Below, in pieces: positions 53,394 to 62,593 of a stretch of DNA of 64,000 bases. The notes beneath the pieces are model-generated. The model searched no databases and had not been told where the DNA came from. It saw nothing but the letters and a program-made list of their open reading frames with translations. Every line of letters starts with the position of its first letter. Position 1 is the first letter of the stretch. Source of the stretch: Butyricimonas sp. Marseille-P3923 (GTDB taxonomy: Bacteria; Bacteroidota; Bacteroidia; Bacteroidales; Marinifilaceae); NCBI RefSeq assembly GCF_900184685.1, contig NZ_FXXL01000007.1, positions 558,001-622,000 of the forward strand, in the 5' to 3' direction. A program made the position numbers and the translations under genes.

Positions 53394-53588
53394 ATGTGTA
53401 TGATTATATTAAAAGTGTTTAGATCAAAGAATAAGCTGGTTTACTTCAGTTTGGCCAAGAAGTACAATACCACCCCGTGGTACGTGTATAAATTGGCACA
53501 TGGTAAACGAGTTCGAATTACCGGAGTTACGCATGAAATATTAAACGAGCTGAGAGACCTGAATATTATCGAGAATATCCGGGTATGA
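53394..53588 (+). CDS. Small conserved-looking HTH-like protein
   Basis: 64 residues, basic. 'KNKLVYFSLAKKYNTTPWYVYKLAHGKRVR' reads like a helix-turn-helix, and the end 'HEILNELRDLNIIENI' like a further helix. I recall similar short proteins in Bacteroidota but no function. A proper terminator right after the stop, on the same strand, supports a real transcript. A start at the third codon (MII) is possible. Confidence 0.6.
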   Translation: MCMIILKVFRSKNKLVYFSLAKKYNTTPWYVYKLAHGKRVRITGVTHEILNELRDLNIIENIRV

Positions 53589-53602
53589 GAGCTGGTTGCA
53601 CG

Positions 53603-53638
53603 GGGCTGGCTATATTCTCATTAAGCCAGCCCTTTTTT
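53603..53638 (+). terminator. Rho-independent terminator after the small HTH-like gene
   Basis: Perfect 9-bp stem GGGCTGGCT / AGCCAGCCC with a 12-base loop and TTTTTT directly after, on the + strand. It ends next to the convergent queF stop. Confidence 0.85.
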
Positions 53639-54512
53639 ACTGTCTCATCAATTTACGGGTAAGTACCTCCGGATCATGGATGTATTCGGGCAGGTACTCT
53701 ACTTTGTTCGCCCTTGACGGGCAAATATCTATACCGCCCCGGCGGGTGTAAATACACGTTATCGAGAGTATTTCCGGGTTGAATTTATCCCATAAGCGTT
53801 TGTACGTCATTTCGCAGATTTCCTCGTGGAAATGGTTCTCGTTCCGCAGGGAAACGATGTATTTTAGCAGGGAAGCGTTGTTCGGCAGGCGGGAACCTTT
53901 CATTCGAATATAGATGCTTCCCCAATCCGGTTGCTTCGTGATCTTGCAATTACTGCGCAATAAATGGCTGCAAACCTTTATTTCACCTTCACCGGGCGTG
54001 TTTTCTTCCAGAAGAGCCGGGGTTTCGTCGTATTCCGTGAATGACAGGTCTTCTGTGTTTTTATCGTTTTCCAGCAGGGCATAGCCGTTGAAATCGAAAA
54101 ACAATTCTTCCGGTTCCTGTTGGAAGAAAGAAATATCTACCCGTGTATCCAGAATTTGCTCCAAGTCGGATTTCACGATTCGGGTAAACAAGTCAATCCC
54201 TTCCGCCACGTTTTCCCCGAGGCGGGTCATGTTGAGCGAATTGAGGTAAAGTTTTAAGGACTTGCTCTCCACTATATTCGGGCTGCCCGCCGAATACACG
54301 ATCTTTAGCACCCCGCACACGGGAAGTCCTTTTTGGGTTAAGAATCCTGCCTCGTAAGCATGCCATGTGTCATATCCCCGGAAAAGTTCTTCCGGGAGAT
54401 GAATATCGTATATCACCCGGTTCAGACTACGGGGAACCGGAACGAGAATCAACGGGCAATAATCCGTGGGGTAGGCAACTTGCTGCCCGAGTACCTTGGC
54501 TTCTATTCCCAT
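53637..54512 (-). CDS. queF: NADPH-dependent 7-cyano-7-deazaguanine reductase QueF (long form)
   Basis: 291 residues, the two-domain (E. coli-type) length. Catalytic Cys in 'LLRSNCKITKQPDWG', 'SLRNENHFHEEICEMTYKRL' for NADPH and substrate binding, and 'YTRRGGIDICPSR'. It makes preQ1 from preQ0 in queuosine synthesis. The gene starts 2 bp after the stop of the MsbA-like gene on the same strand. Confidence 0.95.
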   Translation of the reverse strand: MGIEAKVLGQQVAYPTDYCPLILVPVPRSLNRVIYDIHLPEELFRGYDTWHAYEAGFLTQKGLPVCGVLKIVYSAGSPNIVESKSLKLYLNSLNMTRLGENVAEGIDLFTRIVKSDLEQILDTRVDISFFQQEPEELFFDFNGYALLENDKNTEDLSFTEYDETPALLEENTPGEGEIKVCSHLLRSNCKITKQPDWGSIYIRMKGSRLPNNASLLKYIVSLRNENHFHEEICEMTYKRLWDKFNPEILSITCIYTRRGGIDICPSRANKVEYLPEYIHDPEVLTRKLMRQ

Positions 54513-54514
54513 GA

Positions 54515-56338
54515 CTAAAAGTTTTGCATGTTATACAATTTCGTGTATATACCGTTCTGTGCCAATAATTCCTCGTGGCGTCCCTGCTCGACGATTTCTC
54601 CTTCGTGGAACACGCAGATCAGGTCTGCATTCCGGATCGTCGACAGGCGGTGGGCCACGACAATGGATGTACGATTCTTCATCAGGTTATCCAATGCTTC
54701 CTGCACGAGTTTTTCCGATTCGGTATCCAGAGCCGAGGTTGCCTCGTCAAGAATCATGATCGGGGGATTCTTCAGTACGGCACGCGCAATGCTTAAACGC
54801 TGCCGTTGTCCGCCGCTTAATTTCCCGCCGCGGTCACCGATATTAGTCTGGTAACCTTTTTCCGTCTGCATGATGAAGTCGTGGGCGTTGGCAATCTTGG
54901 CGGCTCTTTCCACTTCTTCCGGAGTGGCGGTTTCCACGCCGAACGCGATGTTGTTGAATATCGTGTCGTTGAACAGGATCGGGTCTTGGTTCACGTTCCC
55001 CATCAATGCCCGCAGGTTTTGAGTAGAGGTATCTTTGATATTTATACCGTCAATCGTTATTTCTCCTTTCACGACATCGTAGAAGCGGGGGAGAAGATCG
55101 ACAAACGTGCTCTTGCCCGAACCGGATTGCCCCACGAGTGCGATAGTCTTGCCTTTCGGGATGGTTAAGGTCACGTCTTTCAGTACCAGATGATCCTGAC
55201 GGTAAGCAAAGTTCACGTGTTTGTATTCAATCTGCCGGTTAAAATCTTTCAGCGGCTTCGGGTTCTCCGGCTCTTTTATCGTGGATTCGGCGTTAAGTAT
55301 CTGGTCGATACGATCCATGGCTGCCTGTCCTTTCTGTATACTGTACAATGCCGTGGAGAATTGTTTTGCCGGGTTGATGATAGAGTAGAATAGCGCGATG
55401 TACGCGATAAAATCCTGAGCCTCCATGATCGGGGAATCTCTCAAGATAAGGTACCCCCCGAACCAAACCACGATAACCACGACGATCGTTCCGAGAAATT
55501 CACTCATCGGGTGAGCGAGTGAACGCCGACGCATCAATTTGTTCATGATCCGGCGGTAGTCCTCGTTCAAGTTGGAGAACGACCGATCTACCTTTTTCTC
55601 CGCGTTAAAAGCCTTGATAATACGTAAACCGGAGAGTGTTTCCTCGATATTGGACAGGATTTCTCCCATTTTATCCTGTCCCTCTTTCGATCTCTTCTTC
55701 AGTGATTTACCTACTTTCCCGATCAGGAGTCCCATGACAGGCAACAATACCAGTACGAATAAGGTCAATTGCCAACTCATGAAAATCATCGTGCTCAAGT
55801 AAATCAATATCAATATAGGGTTCTGGAAAAACATTTCCAGCGAGTTCATGATCGAATTTTCCACTTCCTGCACGTCACCCGTCATGCGCGAAATGATATC
55901 CCCTTTGCGTTCTTCCGAGAAGAAGGGGAGCGGGAGCGATAAAATCTTCCGGTAAATCATGCGGCGAATATCCCGGACAACCCCGTTCCTGATAAAGATA
56001 ATCTCGTAAGAAGCCATGTAAGAAAACCCGGTTTTGAAGAGAGCCGCCAACGCGAAGAAGCCTCCCGCGACCAGTAACGTGGTGACTGGTCCGATCGTAT
56101 CCCGTCCTAACGTGACGTAGTAGTACAGGATATTTTTCAGCGTGGTCATATTCATCGCGAATTCAGGCAATTCCTTCACGTCGGATTCCGTCCGGAAAAG
56201 GATGCCCAAAACGGGTATCAATATCACGAATGACATCGAACCGAATATGGCGTGCAATATATTATATAGTATATTCTTGGTTAACCTTGCCTTGTAAGGA
56301 GGAATAAATCTTTTCAGTATCTGGATAAAATCGCGCAT
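54515..56338 (-). CDS. MsbA-like ABC transporter (permease-ATPase)
   Basis: 607 residues. Six membrane segments in the first 330 residues, Walker A 'VGQSGSGKSTFVD', signature 'LSGGQRQRLSIARA' and Walker B 'IMILDEATSALD', with 'VAHRLST'. This is the half-size lipid/drug exporter type; a lipid A flippase role like MsbA is possible but cannot be told from sequence here. Confidence 0.88.
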   Translation of the reverse strand: MRDFIQILKRFIPPYKARLTKNILYNILHAIFGSMSFVILIPVLGILFRTESDVKELPEFAMNMTTLKNILYYYVTLGRDTIGPVTTLLVAGGFFALAALFKTGFSYMASYEIIFIRNGVVRDIRRMIYRKILSLPLPFFSEERKGDIISRMTGDVQEVENSIMNSLEMFFQNPILILIYLSTMIFMSWQLTLFVLVLLPVMGLLIGKVGKSLKKRSKEGQDKMGEILSNIEETLSGLRIIKAFNAEKKVDRSFSNLNEDYRRIMNKLMRRRSLAHPMSEFLGTIVVVIVVWFGGYLILRDSPIMEAQDFIAYIALFYSIINPAKQFSTALYSIQKGQAAMDRIDQILNAESTIKEPENPKPLKDFNRQIEYKHVNFAYRQDHLVLKDVTLTIPKGKTIALVGQSGSGKSTFVDLLPRFYDVVKGEITIDGINIKDTSTQNLRALMGNVNQDPILFNDTIFNNIAFGVETATPEEVERAAKIANAHDFIMQTEKGYQTNIGDRGGKLSGGQRQRLSIARAVLKNPPIMILDEATSALDTESEKLVQEALDNLMKNRTSIVVAHRLSTIRNADLICVFHEGEIVEQGRHEELLAQNGIYTKLYNMQNF

Positions 56339-56347
56339 GTATTCCGT

Positions 56348-57688
56348 TTATAATCTCCCCGTGTAGTTGGAGGGAGTGATTTGTTTTAATGCTTTCTTCA
56401 ACTCGGGGGACACGTCCAATGTATCGATAAATTCGGCAATGGATTGTTGTGTCACTTTACTGTTGGTGCGGGTGAGTGCTTTCAACGCCTCGTACGGGTT
56501 CGGGTAAGCCTCTCGCCGCAGGATGGTCTGGATGGCTTCCGCCACGACAGCCCAGTTTTCCTCCAAGTCTGCCTCTATCGCCGGTTTGTTGATAATCAAT
56601 TTATTCAATCCTTTCAGTGTTGATTTGAACGCGATTACCGTGTGAGCCAAAGGCACCCCGATATTACGCAACACGGTAGAGTCCGTCAAATCTCTTTGCA
56701 GGCGGGATATCGGCAATTTATTGCTCAGGTGATCCAGTATAGCGTTTGCCATACCGAGATTGCCTTCCGAGTTCTCGAAATCGATCGGGTTCACCTTGTG
56801 GGGCATGGCGGACGAACCGACTTCCCCCGCTTTGATTTTCTGTTTGAAATAAGTCATGGAGATATACGTCCAGAAATCACGATCCAAATCAACCACTATC
56901 GTGTTGATACGGCGCAGGTTGTCGAACACGGCGGCAAAGTTGTCGTAGTTCGAGATTTGCGTGGTGTATTGTTCCCGCTCTATTTTCAGCTTTCGCGTCA
57001 GGAAGTTATTGGCAAACTCCGTCCAGTCGATCTCCGGGTAAGCCACGGTATGGGCGTTAAAGTTTCCGGTAGCCCCGCCGAATTTCCCGGAGCAGGCTAC
57101 TTTCTTCAACAATTCCAGTTGTTTGCTCAGGCGATACACGAATACCTTTATCTCTTTCCCCAAGCGGGTGGGTGATGCCGGTTGCCCGTGAGTCTTTGCC
57201 AGCATGGGCACGTCTTTCCATTCTTCGGCAAGTTCTTCCAGTTTCGCTATCAGTTCGTCGATGAGCGGGTAATACACGTCATGGATAGCATCCCGGAAAG
57301 AGCAGGGCACAGAGGTATTGTTTATATCCTGTGAGGTCAGTCCGAAATGGATAAATTCTTTGTACTCGTGCAGGTTCAATTGATCGAATTTCTCTTTGAT
57401 GAAGTATTCCACGGCTTTCACGTCGTGGTTCGTGACTTTCTCGATGTCCTTCACCTTTTGTGCGTCTTCCACGGAGAAATCGAGGTAAATATCTTTCAAG
57501 CTATCGAACAGCGCGTGATCGAATCCTTTTAATTGCGGCAATGGAAGTTCGCAGAGAGCGATAAAATATTCAACTTCAACCATCACCCTGTAACGAATCA
57601 AGGCACTCTCGGAAAAGTAGTTCGCCAACCCTTCGACTTTATCTCTGTATCTGCCGTCGATAGGGGAAATTGCTGTTAATGCTTGCAT
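56348..57688 (-). CDS. purB: Adenylosuccinate lyase
   Basis: 446 residues. 'TSQDINNTSVPCSFRDAI', 'AKTHGQPASPTRLGKEI' and the signature loop 'GEVGSSAMPHKVNPIDFENSEGNL' with its flexible Ser. It acts in two steps of purine synthesis, releasing fumarate. Length fits the E. coli-type form. Confidence 0.97.
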   Translation of the reverse strand: MQALTAISPIDGRYRDKVEGLANYFSESALIRYRVMVEVEYFIALCELPLPQLKGFDHALFDSLKDIYLDFSVEDAQKVKDIEKVTNHDVKAVEYFIKEKFDQLNLHEYKEFIHFGLTSQDINNTSVPCSFRDAIHDVYYPLIDELIAKLEELAEEWKDVPMLAKTHGQPASPTRLGKEIKVFVYRLSKQLELLKKVACSGKFGGATGNFNAHTVAYPEIDWTEFANNFLTRKLKIEREQYTTQISNYDNFAAVFDNLRRINTIVVDLDRDFWTYISMTYFKQKIKAGEVGSSAMPHKVNPIDFENSEGNLGMANAILDHLSNKLPISRLQRDLTDSTVLRNIGVPLAHTVIAFKSTLKGLNKLIINKPAIEADLEENWAVVAEAIQTILRREAYPNPYEALKALTRTNSKVTQQSIAEFIDTLDVSPELKKALKQITPSNYTGRL

Positions 57689-57734
57689 AATATACTTTAA
57701 TTTTTAATTGTTTCTCTCGCGAAAGTACAAAAAA

Positions 57735-57878
57735 GTTCGTAAAGTTTATAAGGTTCATAAGGTTTATAAGGTTCATTGATTCCTGTGGGGCGCTTTGTCT
57801 TCGGCAGCTGCCGTTAAACACTGTCCGAAGGACACCCCTCACCTTATGAACTTTATGAACCTTATAAACTTTATAAAC
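57735..57878. repeat. Composite TTCATAAAGTTTATAAGG repeat (copy 2)
   Basis: Arms of (TTCATAAGGTTTATAAGG)-type units in opposite directions flank CGGCAGCTGCCG and a GTCCGAAGGAC hairpin. It is in the divergent gap between purB and the EI24-like gene. Apart from this, the 273-bp gap holds only upstream sequences of the two genes. Confidence 0.8.
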
Positions 57879-57961
57879 GAATAAGCCTAAGGCTTATTCC
57901 ACCCTTAGGAAAAATCAAAAAAATCCCTTAAATTTACACGAATTTTAAAGGTAATCGGAAC

Positions 57962-58747
57962 ATGAACTTCTTCCAAGGATTTTCTAAAGGAATAAAGGCA
58001 TACCGTGAAGCCGTGAAACTATTGTTTTCCGGGCGTTTCTGTTATTTCCTTTTATTTCCGGTCGTGATAATTATCGTGCTGTTCGCGGCGGGGAATTACG
58101 CTGTTTCCTGTATCGGGGGCGGACTTTCCGAGACGGTGGAACAGCAGGTTATGGATTGGGTTTCCGGCATTTCGTGGTTGAGTTGGGTTTCCGGTACGGT
58201 AGGTTTTATCGTGCGGTTGCTCGTGCGTGCCGTGTACTACATCCTGTTTATTTCTTTCGGGGGGTACGTGGTGATGGTCGTGATGTCGCCCGTCTACTCG
58301 TGGCTTTCCGAGCGCACGGAAGCGCGTCTTTCCGGGCGGGAATACCCGTTCAGTTTCGGGCAGTTGATGTGGGAAATCGGGCGGGGCATCGTGATCTCCT
58401 TGCGTTGTATGATATTTCAATTTATATTGACCGTTCTCTTGTTTTTCCTCTCTTTTATCCCGCTGGTCGGGTTGGTCACCCCGGTGCTGACGTTCGGGGT
58501 AAGTGCCTACTTCTACGGTTTCGCCTTCATGGATTACGCCGTGGAGAGGAAGCGTTTCCGGGTGCGGGAGAGTGTCCGCTATATGCGGCGCAATTCGGGA
58601 ATGGTCGTCGCGATAGGGGCGGTATTTACCTTATCGTTGATGCTCCCGTTTATACGGGTAGTGGCGTGTAGTTTTGTATCTTTATTATCGGTAATCGCCG
58701 GGACGGTTGTCGTGAATGAAACATTAAATAAAAAGGTCGAGAAATGA
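57962..58747 (+). CDS. EI24-domain (CysZ-like) membrane protein
   Basis: 261 residues, four or more hydrophobic stretches ('CYFLLFPVVIIIVLFAAGNYAV', 'MIFQFILTVLLFFLSFIPLVGLVTPVLTFGVSAYFYGFAFMDYAVER'). The N-terminal 'FFQGFSKGIKAYREAVKLLF' is typical of EI24/CysZ-like proteins. CysZ transports sulfate, but these Bacteroidota members are not shown to. Overlaps the next gene by 4 bp. Confidence 0.82.
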   Translation: MNFFQGFSKGIKAYREAVKLLFSGRFCYFLLFPVVIIIVLFAAGNYAVSCIGGGLSETVEQQVMDWVSGISWLSWVSGTVGFIVRLLVRAVYYILFISFGGYVVMVVMSPVYSWLSERTEARLSGREYPFSFGQLMWEIGRGIVISLRCMIFQFILTVLLFFLSFIPLVGLVTPVLTFGVSAYFYGFAFMDYAVERKRFRVRESVRYMRRNSGMVVAIGAVFTLSLMLPFIRVVACSFVSLLSVIAGTVVVNETLNKKVEK

Positions 58748-60129
58748 AAAGATTGTTGCTTTGCATCGGTTTGTTGTTTTGTCTTCTCTCCGCGAGCGCG
58801 ACGGGGGATAAGGCTATCGTGTACAAGGTGGATATAAAAGACGAAATCGGTCCGGGCATCTGGCGGCTGGTCAAGAAATCGTTCGACCGTGCCACGGAGG
58901 AGCGTGCCGATTACGTGTTGATTCACATGAATACCTACGGGGGAATGGTGGTGTACGCCGATTCCCTGCGCAGCCTGATCCTGAATTACCCGAAACCCGT
59001 GTGGGTATTTATTGATAATAACGCGGCTTCTGCCGGGGCTTTGATTTCCATCGCCTGTGACAAGATATACATGCGGGAGGGGGCGAATATCGGTGCGGCT
59101 ACTGTGGTCAACCAGACGGGAGAGGCTATGCCGGACAAGTACCAGTCGTACATGCGTTCCATGATCCGCGCCACGGCACAGGCGCACGGCAAAGATACGG
59201 TGACGGAGAACGGCAAGACGGTTGTCCGCTGGCATCGCGACCCGCGCATTGCCGAGGCGATGGTGGACGAGCGTGTGGCGGTGGAAGGTGTTTCGGACAG
59301 CGGCAAGATATTGACTTTCACGCCACACGAGGCGATGCAGCACGGGTATTGTGAAGGAATCGCCGAGAGCGTGCCGGAAGTGATACGGGAAGCGGGCGTC
59401 ACGGATTACGAGTTGCGGGAATATCGCCCCACGACGATGGATCGGTTGATCGGTTTCCTGATCAGCCCGATTATACAGGGACTCCTGATCATGGTTATCA
59501 TCGGCGGCATTTACTTTGAATTGCAGACTCCCGGGGTAGGTTTCCCGCTGGTTGCCGCCGTCACGGCATGTTTGCTTTACTTCGCGCCGTTGTACTTGGA
59601 AGGGTTTGCCAATTACGTGGAAATCATCTTGTTCGTCGTGGGACTTGTCTTGCTCTTGCTGGAAATATTTGTCATACCGGGATTCGGCGTGGCGGGAATA
59701 CTCGGCATTCTTTGCATCGTGGGTTCCTTGGCGTTATCCGGCATTGACAACTTTACCTTTGAATTTCTGCCCGATTTCGCGGGGGCAATCATCCGTTCAC
59801 TGTTCTTCGTTATCAGTTGTTCTCTGATTTCCGTCGTCGGCAGTATTTGGTTAAGCCGCAAGTTATTCGGTTCCAGTCGGTTGAACTTTGCCCTTCACGC
59901 GGAACAGCGGGTAGAGGAGGGATTCGTGGGCGTGGATATGACCGTGAAGGAAGAAGTCGGGAAAGAGGGCGTAACATTCACGGACTTGCGCCCGGCGGGT
60001 AAGGTGGAAATCGGTAACGACATTTATGATGCCGTTTCCAACACGGGAGTGTTTATACAAAAAGGGGAGAAAGTAAAGATCATAAAGTATCAGGCGGGAC
60101 AGGTTTACGTGGAAAAGCTCGTGCCATGA
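58744..60129 (+). CDS. NfeD-family membrane serine protease-like protein
   Basis: 461 residues with a signal peptide. A ClpP-type protease domain ('MNTYGGMVVYADSLRSLI', 'NNAASAGALISIACDKIYM', with nucleophile Ser in 'ASAGA') is followed by four membrane segments (about 240-370) and a C-terminal OB-fold NfeD domain ('GKVEIGNDIYDAVSNTGVFIQKGEKVKI'). NfeD proteins are often paired with a stomatin-like protein, but here the neighbours are EI24 and Sel1. Overlaps both neighbours by 4 bp. Confidence 0.9.
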   Translation: MKRLLLCIGLLFCLLSASATGDKAIVYKVDIKDEIGPGIWRLVKKSFDRATEERADYVLIHMNTYGGMVVYADSLRSLILNYPKPVWVFIDNNAASAGALISIACDKIYMREGANIGAATVVNQTGEAMPDKYQSYMRSMIRATAQAHGKDTVTENGKTVVRWHRDPRIAEAMVDERVAVEGVSDSGKILTFTPHEAMQHGYCEGIAESVPEVIREAGVTDYELREYRPTTMDRLIGFLISPIIQGLLIMVIIGGIYFELQTPGVGFPLVAAVTACLLYFAPLYLEGFANYVEIILFVVGLVLLLLEIFVIPGFGVAGILGILCIVGSLALSGIDNFTFEFLPDFAGAIIRSLFFVISCSLISVVGSIWLSRKLFGSSRLNFALHAEQRVEEGFVGVDMTVKEEVGKEGVTFTDLRPAGKVEIGNDIYDAVSNTGVFIQKGEKVKIIKYQAGQVYVEKLVP

Positions 60130-60629
60130 ATCCAATCAGATGCTTGAAGAAAGTCGTTTACGTCGTTCTGGCGTTTATGATAGGGTGGTACGCGTATCCC
60201 TTGTTCAAGGATGCCGGTGCGGCAAAAACTTTTAATCGAGCCGCACGCTATTACAATAAAGGGAAATATGCCGATGCTGAGAAGTATTTCCTGATTGCGG
60301 CGAAGGACAGCATTCCGGAGGCGTATGTCAACTTGGGCATGATGTACTTCCGCGGCACGGGAGTGGAAAAGGATTACAAGAAAGCGGAATCTTGGTTGCG
60401 TTTGGCTGCCGAACACGGGTTTGCCGAAGCCCAATTCTGTCTGGGCGTGATATATCTCAAAGACGAAAGCAAATGTAGCATGCCGAAAGCCTTGCGTTGG
60501 TTTCTTGCCGCAGCGGTAAAGGGTGTACGGGAAGCCTCTAACAATCTGGGGGTGATGTACGAATACGGTTTGGGCGTACAGCGTGATACCGTGCTTGCCC
60601 GGATGTGGTACGACGTGTCGAACGAGTAA
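60126..60629 (+). CDS. Sel1-repeat (TPR-like) protein with N-terminal membrane anchor
   Basis: 167 residues. A hydrophobic N-terminus ('VVYVVLAFMIGWYAYPLF') precedes three or four Sel1 repeats ('AYVNLGMMYFRGTGVEKDYKKAESWLRLAAEHG', 'AQFCLGVIY', 'ASNNLGVMYEYGLGVQRD'; each about 36 residues). Such repeats mediate protein contacts. Last gene of the EI24-NfeD-Sel1 operon. Confidence 0.88.
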   Translation: MNPIRCLKKVVYVVLAFMIGWYAYPLFKDAGAAKTFNRAARYYNKGKYADAEKYFLIAAKDSIPEAYVNLGMMYFRGTGVEKDYKKAESWLRLAAEHGFAEAQFCLGVIYLKDESKCSMPKALRWFLAAAVKGVREASNNLGVMYEYGLGVQRDTVLARMWYDVSNE

Positions 60630-60635
60630 TTCAAT

Positions 60636-60689
60636 GATTTCTTGATTTATGATTGTTTTGGGAATCACTCAATCATAAATCAAGAAATC
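60636..60689. terminator. Bidirectional hairpin between Sel1 and FabH-like genes (AT-rich repeat family)
   Basis: GATTTCTTGATTTATGATTG (60636-60655) and its exact complement (60670-60689), 20 bp, with a 14-base loop, between two convergent genes. More AAATCATAAATC words follow. Confidence 0.75.
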
Positions 60690-60701
60690 GTAAATCATAA
60701 A

Positions 60702-61655
60702 TCAAATAAATTCCAACAACACCGCACCGCACGAGTACCCGCCGCCGAAAACGGTCAGTCCCACGAGGTCGCCTCGCTCCACCCGGTCGAGGTTTTGCGA
60801 GAGGGCGATGCCGCAACTGGGACAACCCGTGTTGCCCACTTCCCCGATGTTCGACAGGATACGATCTTCCGGGAAGTCGATTTGCCGGGCGATCGTTGCC
60901 ATGATTCGTTTGTTTGCCTGATGGGGGGCGATATATTTCAGGTCTGCCAATGTCTTGTCGTTGCTTTCCGTCACTACTTGCAAACCCTCGATCATGTAGT
61001 GGCAGGCATTGATAAACACGTCGCGTCCCTCCGGCATGCCGATGCCCCCGTGGCGCGGGCGCAGGTACACGGCGGTGTCCGCCTTGCCGATATGTCCCAG
61101 TCCCCGCGTGAAGATATCTAGTATCTTCGCCGCTTTTTCACCTTCCGGCGAAGTGGATATAGCGATGGCAATAGCACCGTCACCCCACAGGTGACCGCTC
61201 TGGGGACAACTCTCGTTGCTGTATTCCGTGTTATGCTCGGAGGCGACCACGATAGCTTTCGTCGCCTTGCCCATGGCGAAATACCCTTGCACGATCTCGA
61301 TGGCGTTGATGAATGACGAACAAGCCGAGGAAACACTCAGGCATTTTGCCGCCCGCGTCGTGTACGCCCGCTGGATGGCGTGAGCCGCCGTGGCAACGGT
61401 GTCATGCGGGGAATACGTGGCAGCCACCACCAGATCGGTGTCCTCGATGGCGAAAGGCAGCTTGTCTTTCAGCCTTGCCACGGCTTCGAGAGCCATGGTA
61501 TTCGTGTTTTCGCCTTCTCCCGCTTTGCTTCTGGTTTTGATTCCCGTTCTGCTGAATATCCATTCATCGTCCAGACCGTTCACGTCCTTGAAATAGGAAT
61601 TGGGAACTCTCGCTTCCGGTATGTAATGTGCTATGGCGTTGATATATAGATCCAT
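60702..61655 (-). CDS. 3-oxoacyl-ACP synthase III-like (FabH family) protein
   Basis: 317 residues. Cys-His-Asn triad in 'LSVSSACSSFINAI', 'YIAPHQANKRIM' and 'LSNIGEVGNTGCPS'. These enzymes start fatty acid or related chains by condensing an acyl-CoA with malonyl-ACP. It is probably a second FabH, because it lies behind a TetR gene (18 bp gap) rather than in a fatty-acid operon. Confidence 0.88.
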   Translation of the reverse strand: MDLYINAIAHYIPEARVPNSYFKDVNGLDDEWIFSRTGIKTRSKAGEGENTNTMALEAVARLKDKLPFAIEDTDLVVAATYSPHDTVATAAHAIQRAYTTRAAKCLSVSSACSSFINAIEIVQGYFAMGKATKAIVVASEHNTEYSNESCPQSGHLWGDGAIAIAISTSPEGEKAAKILDIFTRGLGHIGKADTAVYLRPRHGGIGMPEGRDVFINACHYMIEGLQVVTESNDKTLADLKYIAPHQANKRIMATIARQIDFPEDRILSNIGEVGNTGCPSCGIALSQNLDRVERGDLVGLTVFGGGYSCGAVLLEFI

Positions 61656-61673
61656 TTTTATAATGTATTGTGA

Positions 61674-62258
61674 TTACTTTTTGATAATCCCGTGAAATAA
61701 TATATTAATATACTCGTTGATAATCTGAGGGTTTGGTCGATGATCATATTCCCGGATAAAACCAAATTCAAGGCTTTTAAAAACGGATTGCAGCGAGTTT
61801 GCCAGACGTCTGGGTTGTTTGATCGAGAATATCCCTTTATCCGCCCCGTCCTTTAAGATGGCGTACAAAAGTTCAATCTCCTGTTTGTCTATATTCTTTC
61901 TCAAGATATCGATTTTACTGTTATTGTGTAAAAAAGTTTCCTTGATCGGCAGGCTTCCACCCATGAGTTCCGCGATTAAATTGAACCGTTCCTTTATATA
62001 TAACTTCAACCGTTTGTCGGCGGGCAAGGCCGTGCGTACTGCCTGTTCCAGTTTTTGGTTTATCAATACTATTCTTTGATCCACGATGTGATTAAAAATC
62101 TCTTCCTTGCTGTTAAAATGCGTGTACAAGGTACGCCTGCTAATCTTGGCGGCGTTGGCGATATCTTTCATCGTGGTCCCGTAGAAACTCATCTCGATGA
62201 ACAATTTTTGTGCCACGCTGAGTATTTTATCTTTCGTTATTCGTAGGCTTGTTCTCAT
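61674..62258 (-). CDS. TetR/AcrR-family regulator
   Basis: 194 residues from 'MRTSLRITKDKI'; a longer frame reads the upstream repeat as 'LYELYKPYEPYKPGK' and is rejected. The helix-turn-helix is 'TTMKDIANAAKISRRTLYTHFNSKEEIFNHIV'. It probably controls the FabH-like gene behind it and perhaps yitT in the other direction. A promoter with TTTG (62314-62317) and TATAATTG (62287-62294), 19 bp apart, fits this start. Confidence 0.88.
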   Translation of the reverse strand: MRTSLRITKDKILSVAQKLFIEMSFYGTTMKDIANAAKISRRTLYTHFNSKEEIFNHIVDQRIVLINQKLEQAVRTALPADKRLKLYIKERFNLIAELMGGSLPIKETFLHNNSKIDILRKNIDKQEIELLYAILKDGADKGIFSIKQPRRLANSLQSVFKSLEFGFIREYDHRPNPQIINEYINILFHGIIKK

Positions 62259-62286
62259 TTTAATTTCACAAATTGGAAAAAGTGTG

Positions 62287-62317
62287 CAATTATAATCAAT
62301 AATTCGGGATATGCAAA
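62287..62317 (-). promoter_or_regulatory. Bacteroidota-type promoter for the TetR-family gene
   Basis: Minus strand: TTTG at 62314-62317, 19 bp, TATAATTG at 62287-62294 (one mismatch to TAnnTTTG). Confidence 0.5.
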
Positions 62318-62340
62318 ATTGAGGGAAAACAAGTTTTCCC

Positions 62341-62490
62341 GGTTTATAAGGTTCATAAGGTTTATAAAGTTCATAAAGTGACGGGTGTCCTTCGGACAAG
62401 ATTAAAACGGCAGCTCATGCTGCCGTTAGTATAGCGCCCTGTGGGGGGCAATAACTTTATAAACCTTATAAACTTTATGAACTTTATAAC
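62341..62490. repeat. Composite TTCATAAAGTTTATAAGG repeat (copy 3)
   Basis: Facing arms (62341-62380; 62453-62490) around GTGTCCTTCGGACA and AACGGCAGCTCATGCTGCCGTT hairpins, in the divergent gap between the TetR gene and yitT. The inner hairpins share words with copy 2. Confidence 0.8.
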
Positions 62491-62525
62491 TTCCAAAGTG
62501 TTAAATTATATTTTTACCCGAAGAT

Positions 62526-62539
62526 ATGACAAATGTCAT
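62526..62539. promoter_or_regulatory. Palindrome upstream of yitT
   Basis: ATGACAAATGTCAT (6-bp arms) lies 68 bp before the ATG, just upstream of a weak TATATTCG -7-like element. It could be an operator, for example for the divergent TetR protein. Confidence 0.3.
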
Positions 62540-62593
62540 GTTTTCATCCCCCGCCGGGGGGTATATTCGCGCCCGAAATTAAAATCAAAATCA

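Noticed and set aside
62259-62399. N-terminal extension of the TetR-family gene
   Set aside because: The extra codons are the composite repeat ('LYELYKPYEPYKPGK'), and a promoter lies inside.
62441-62593. N-terminal extension of yitT
   Set aside because: It reads the right arm of the composite repeat and the promoter region; the ATG at 62594 gives the family-typical start.
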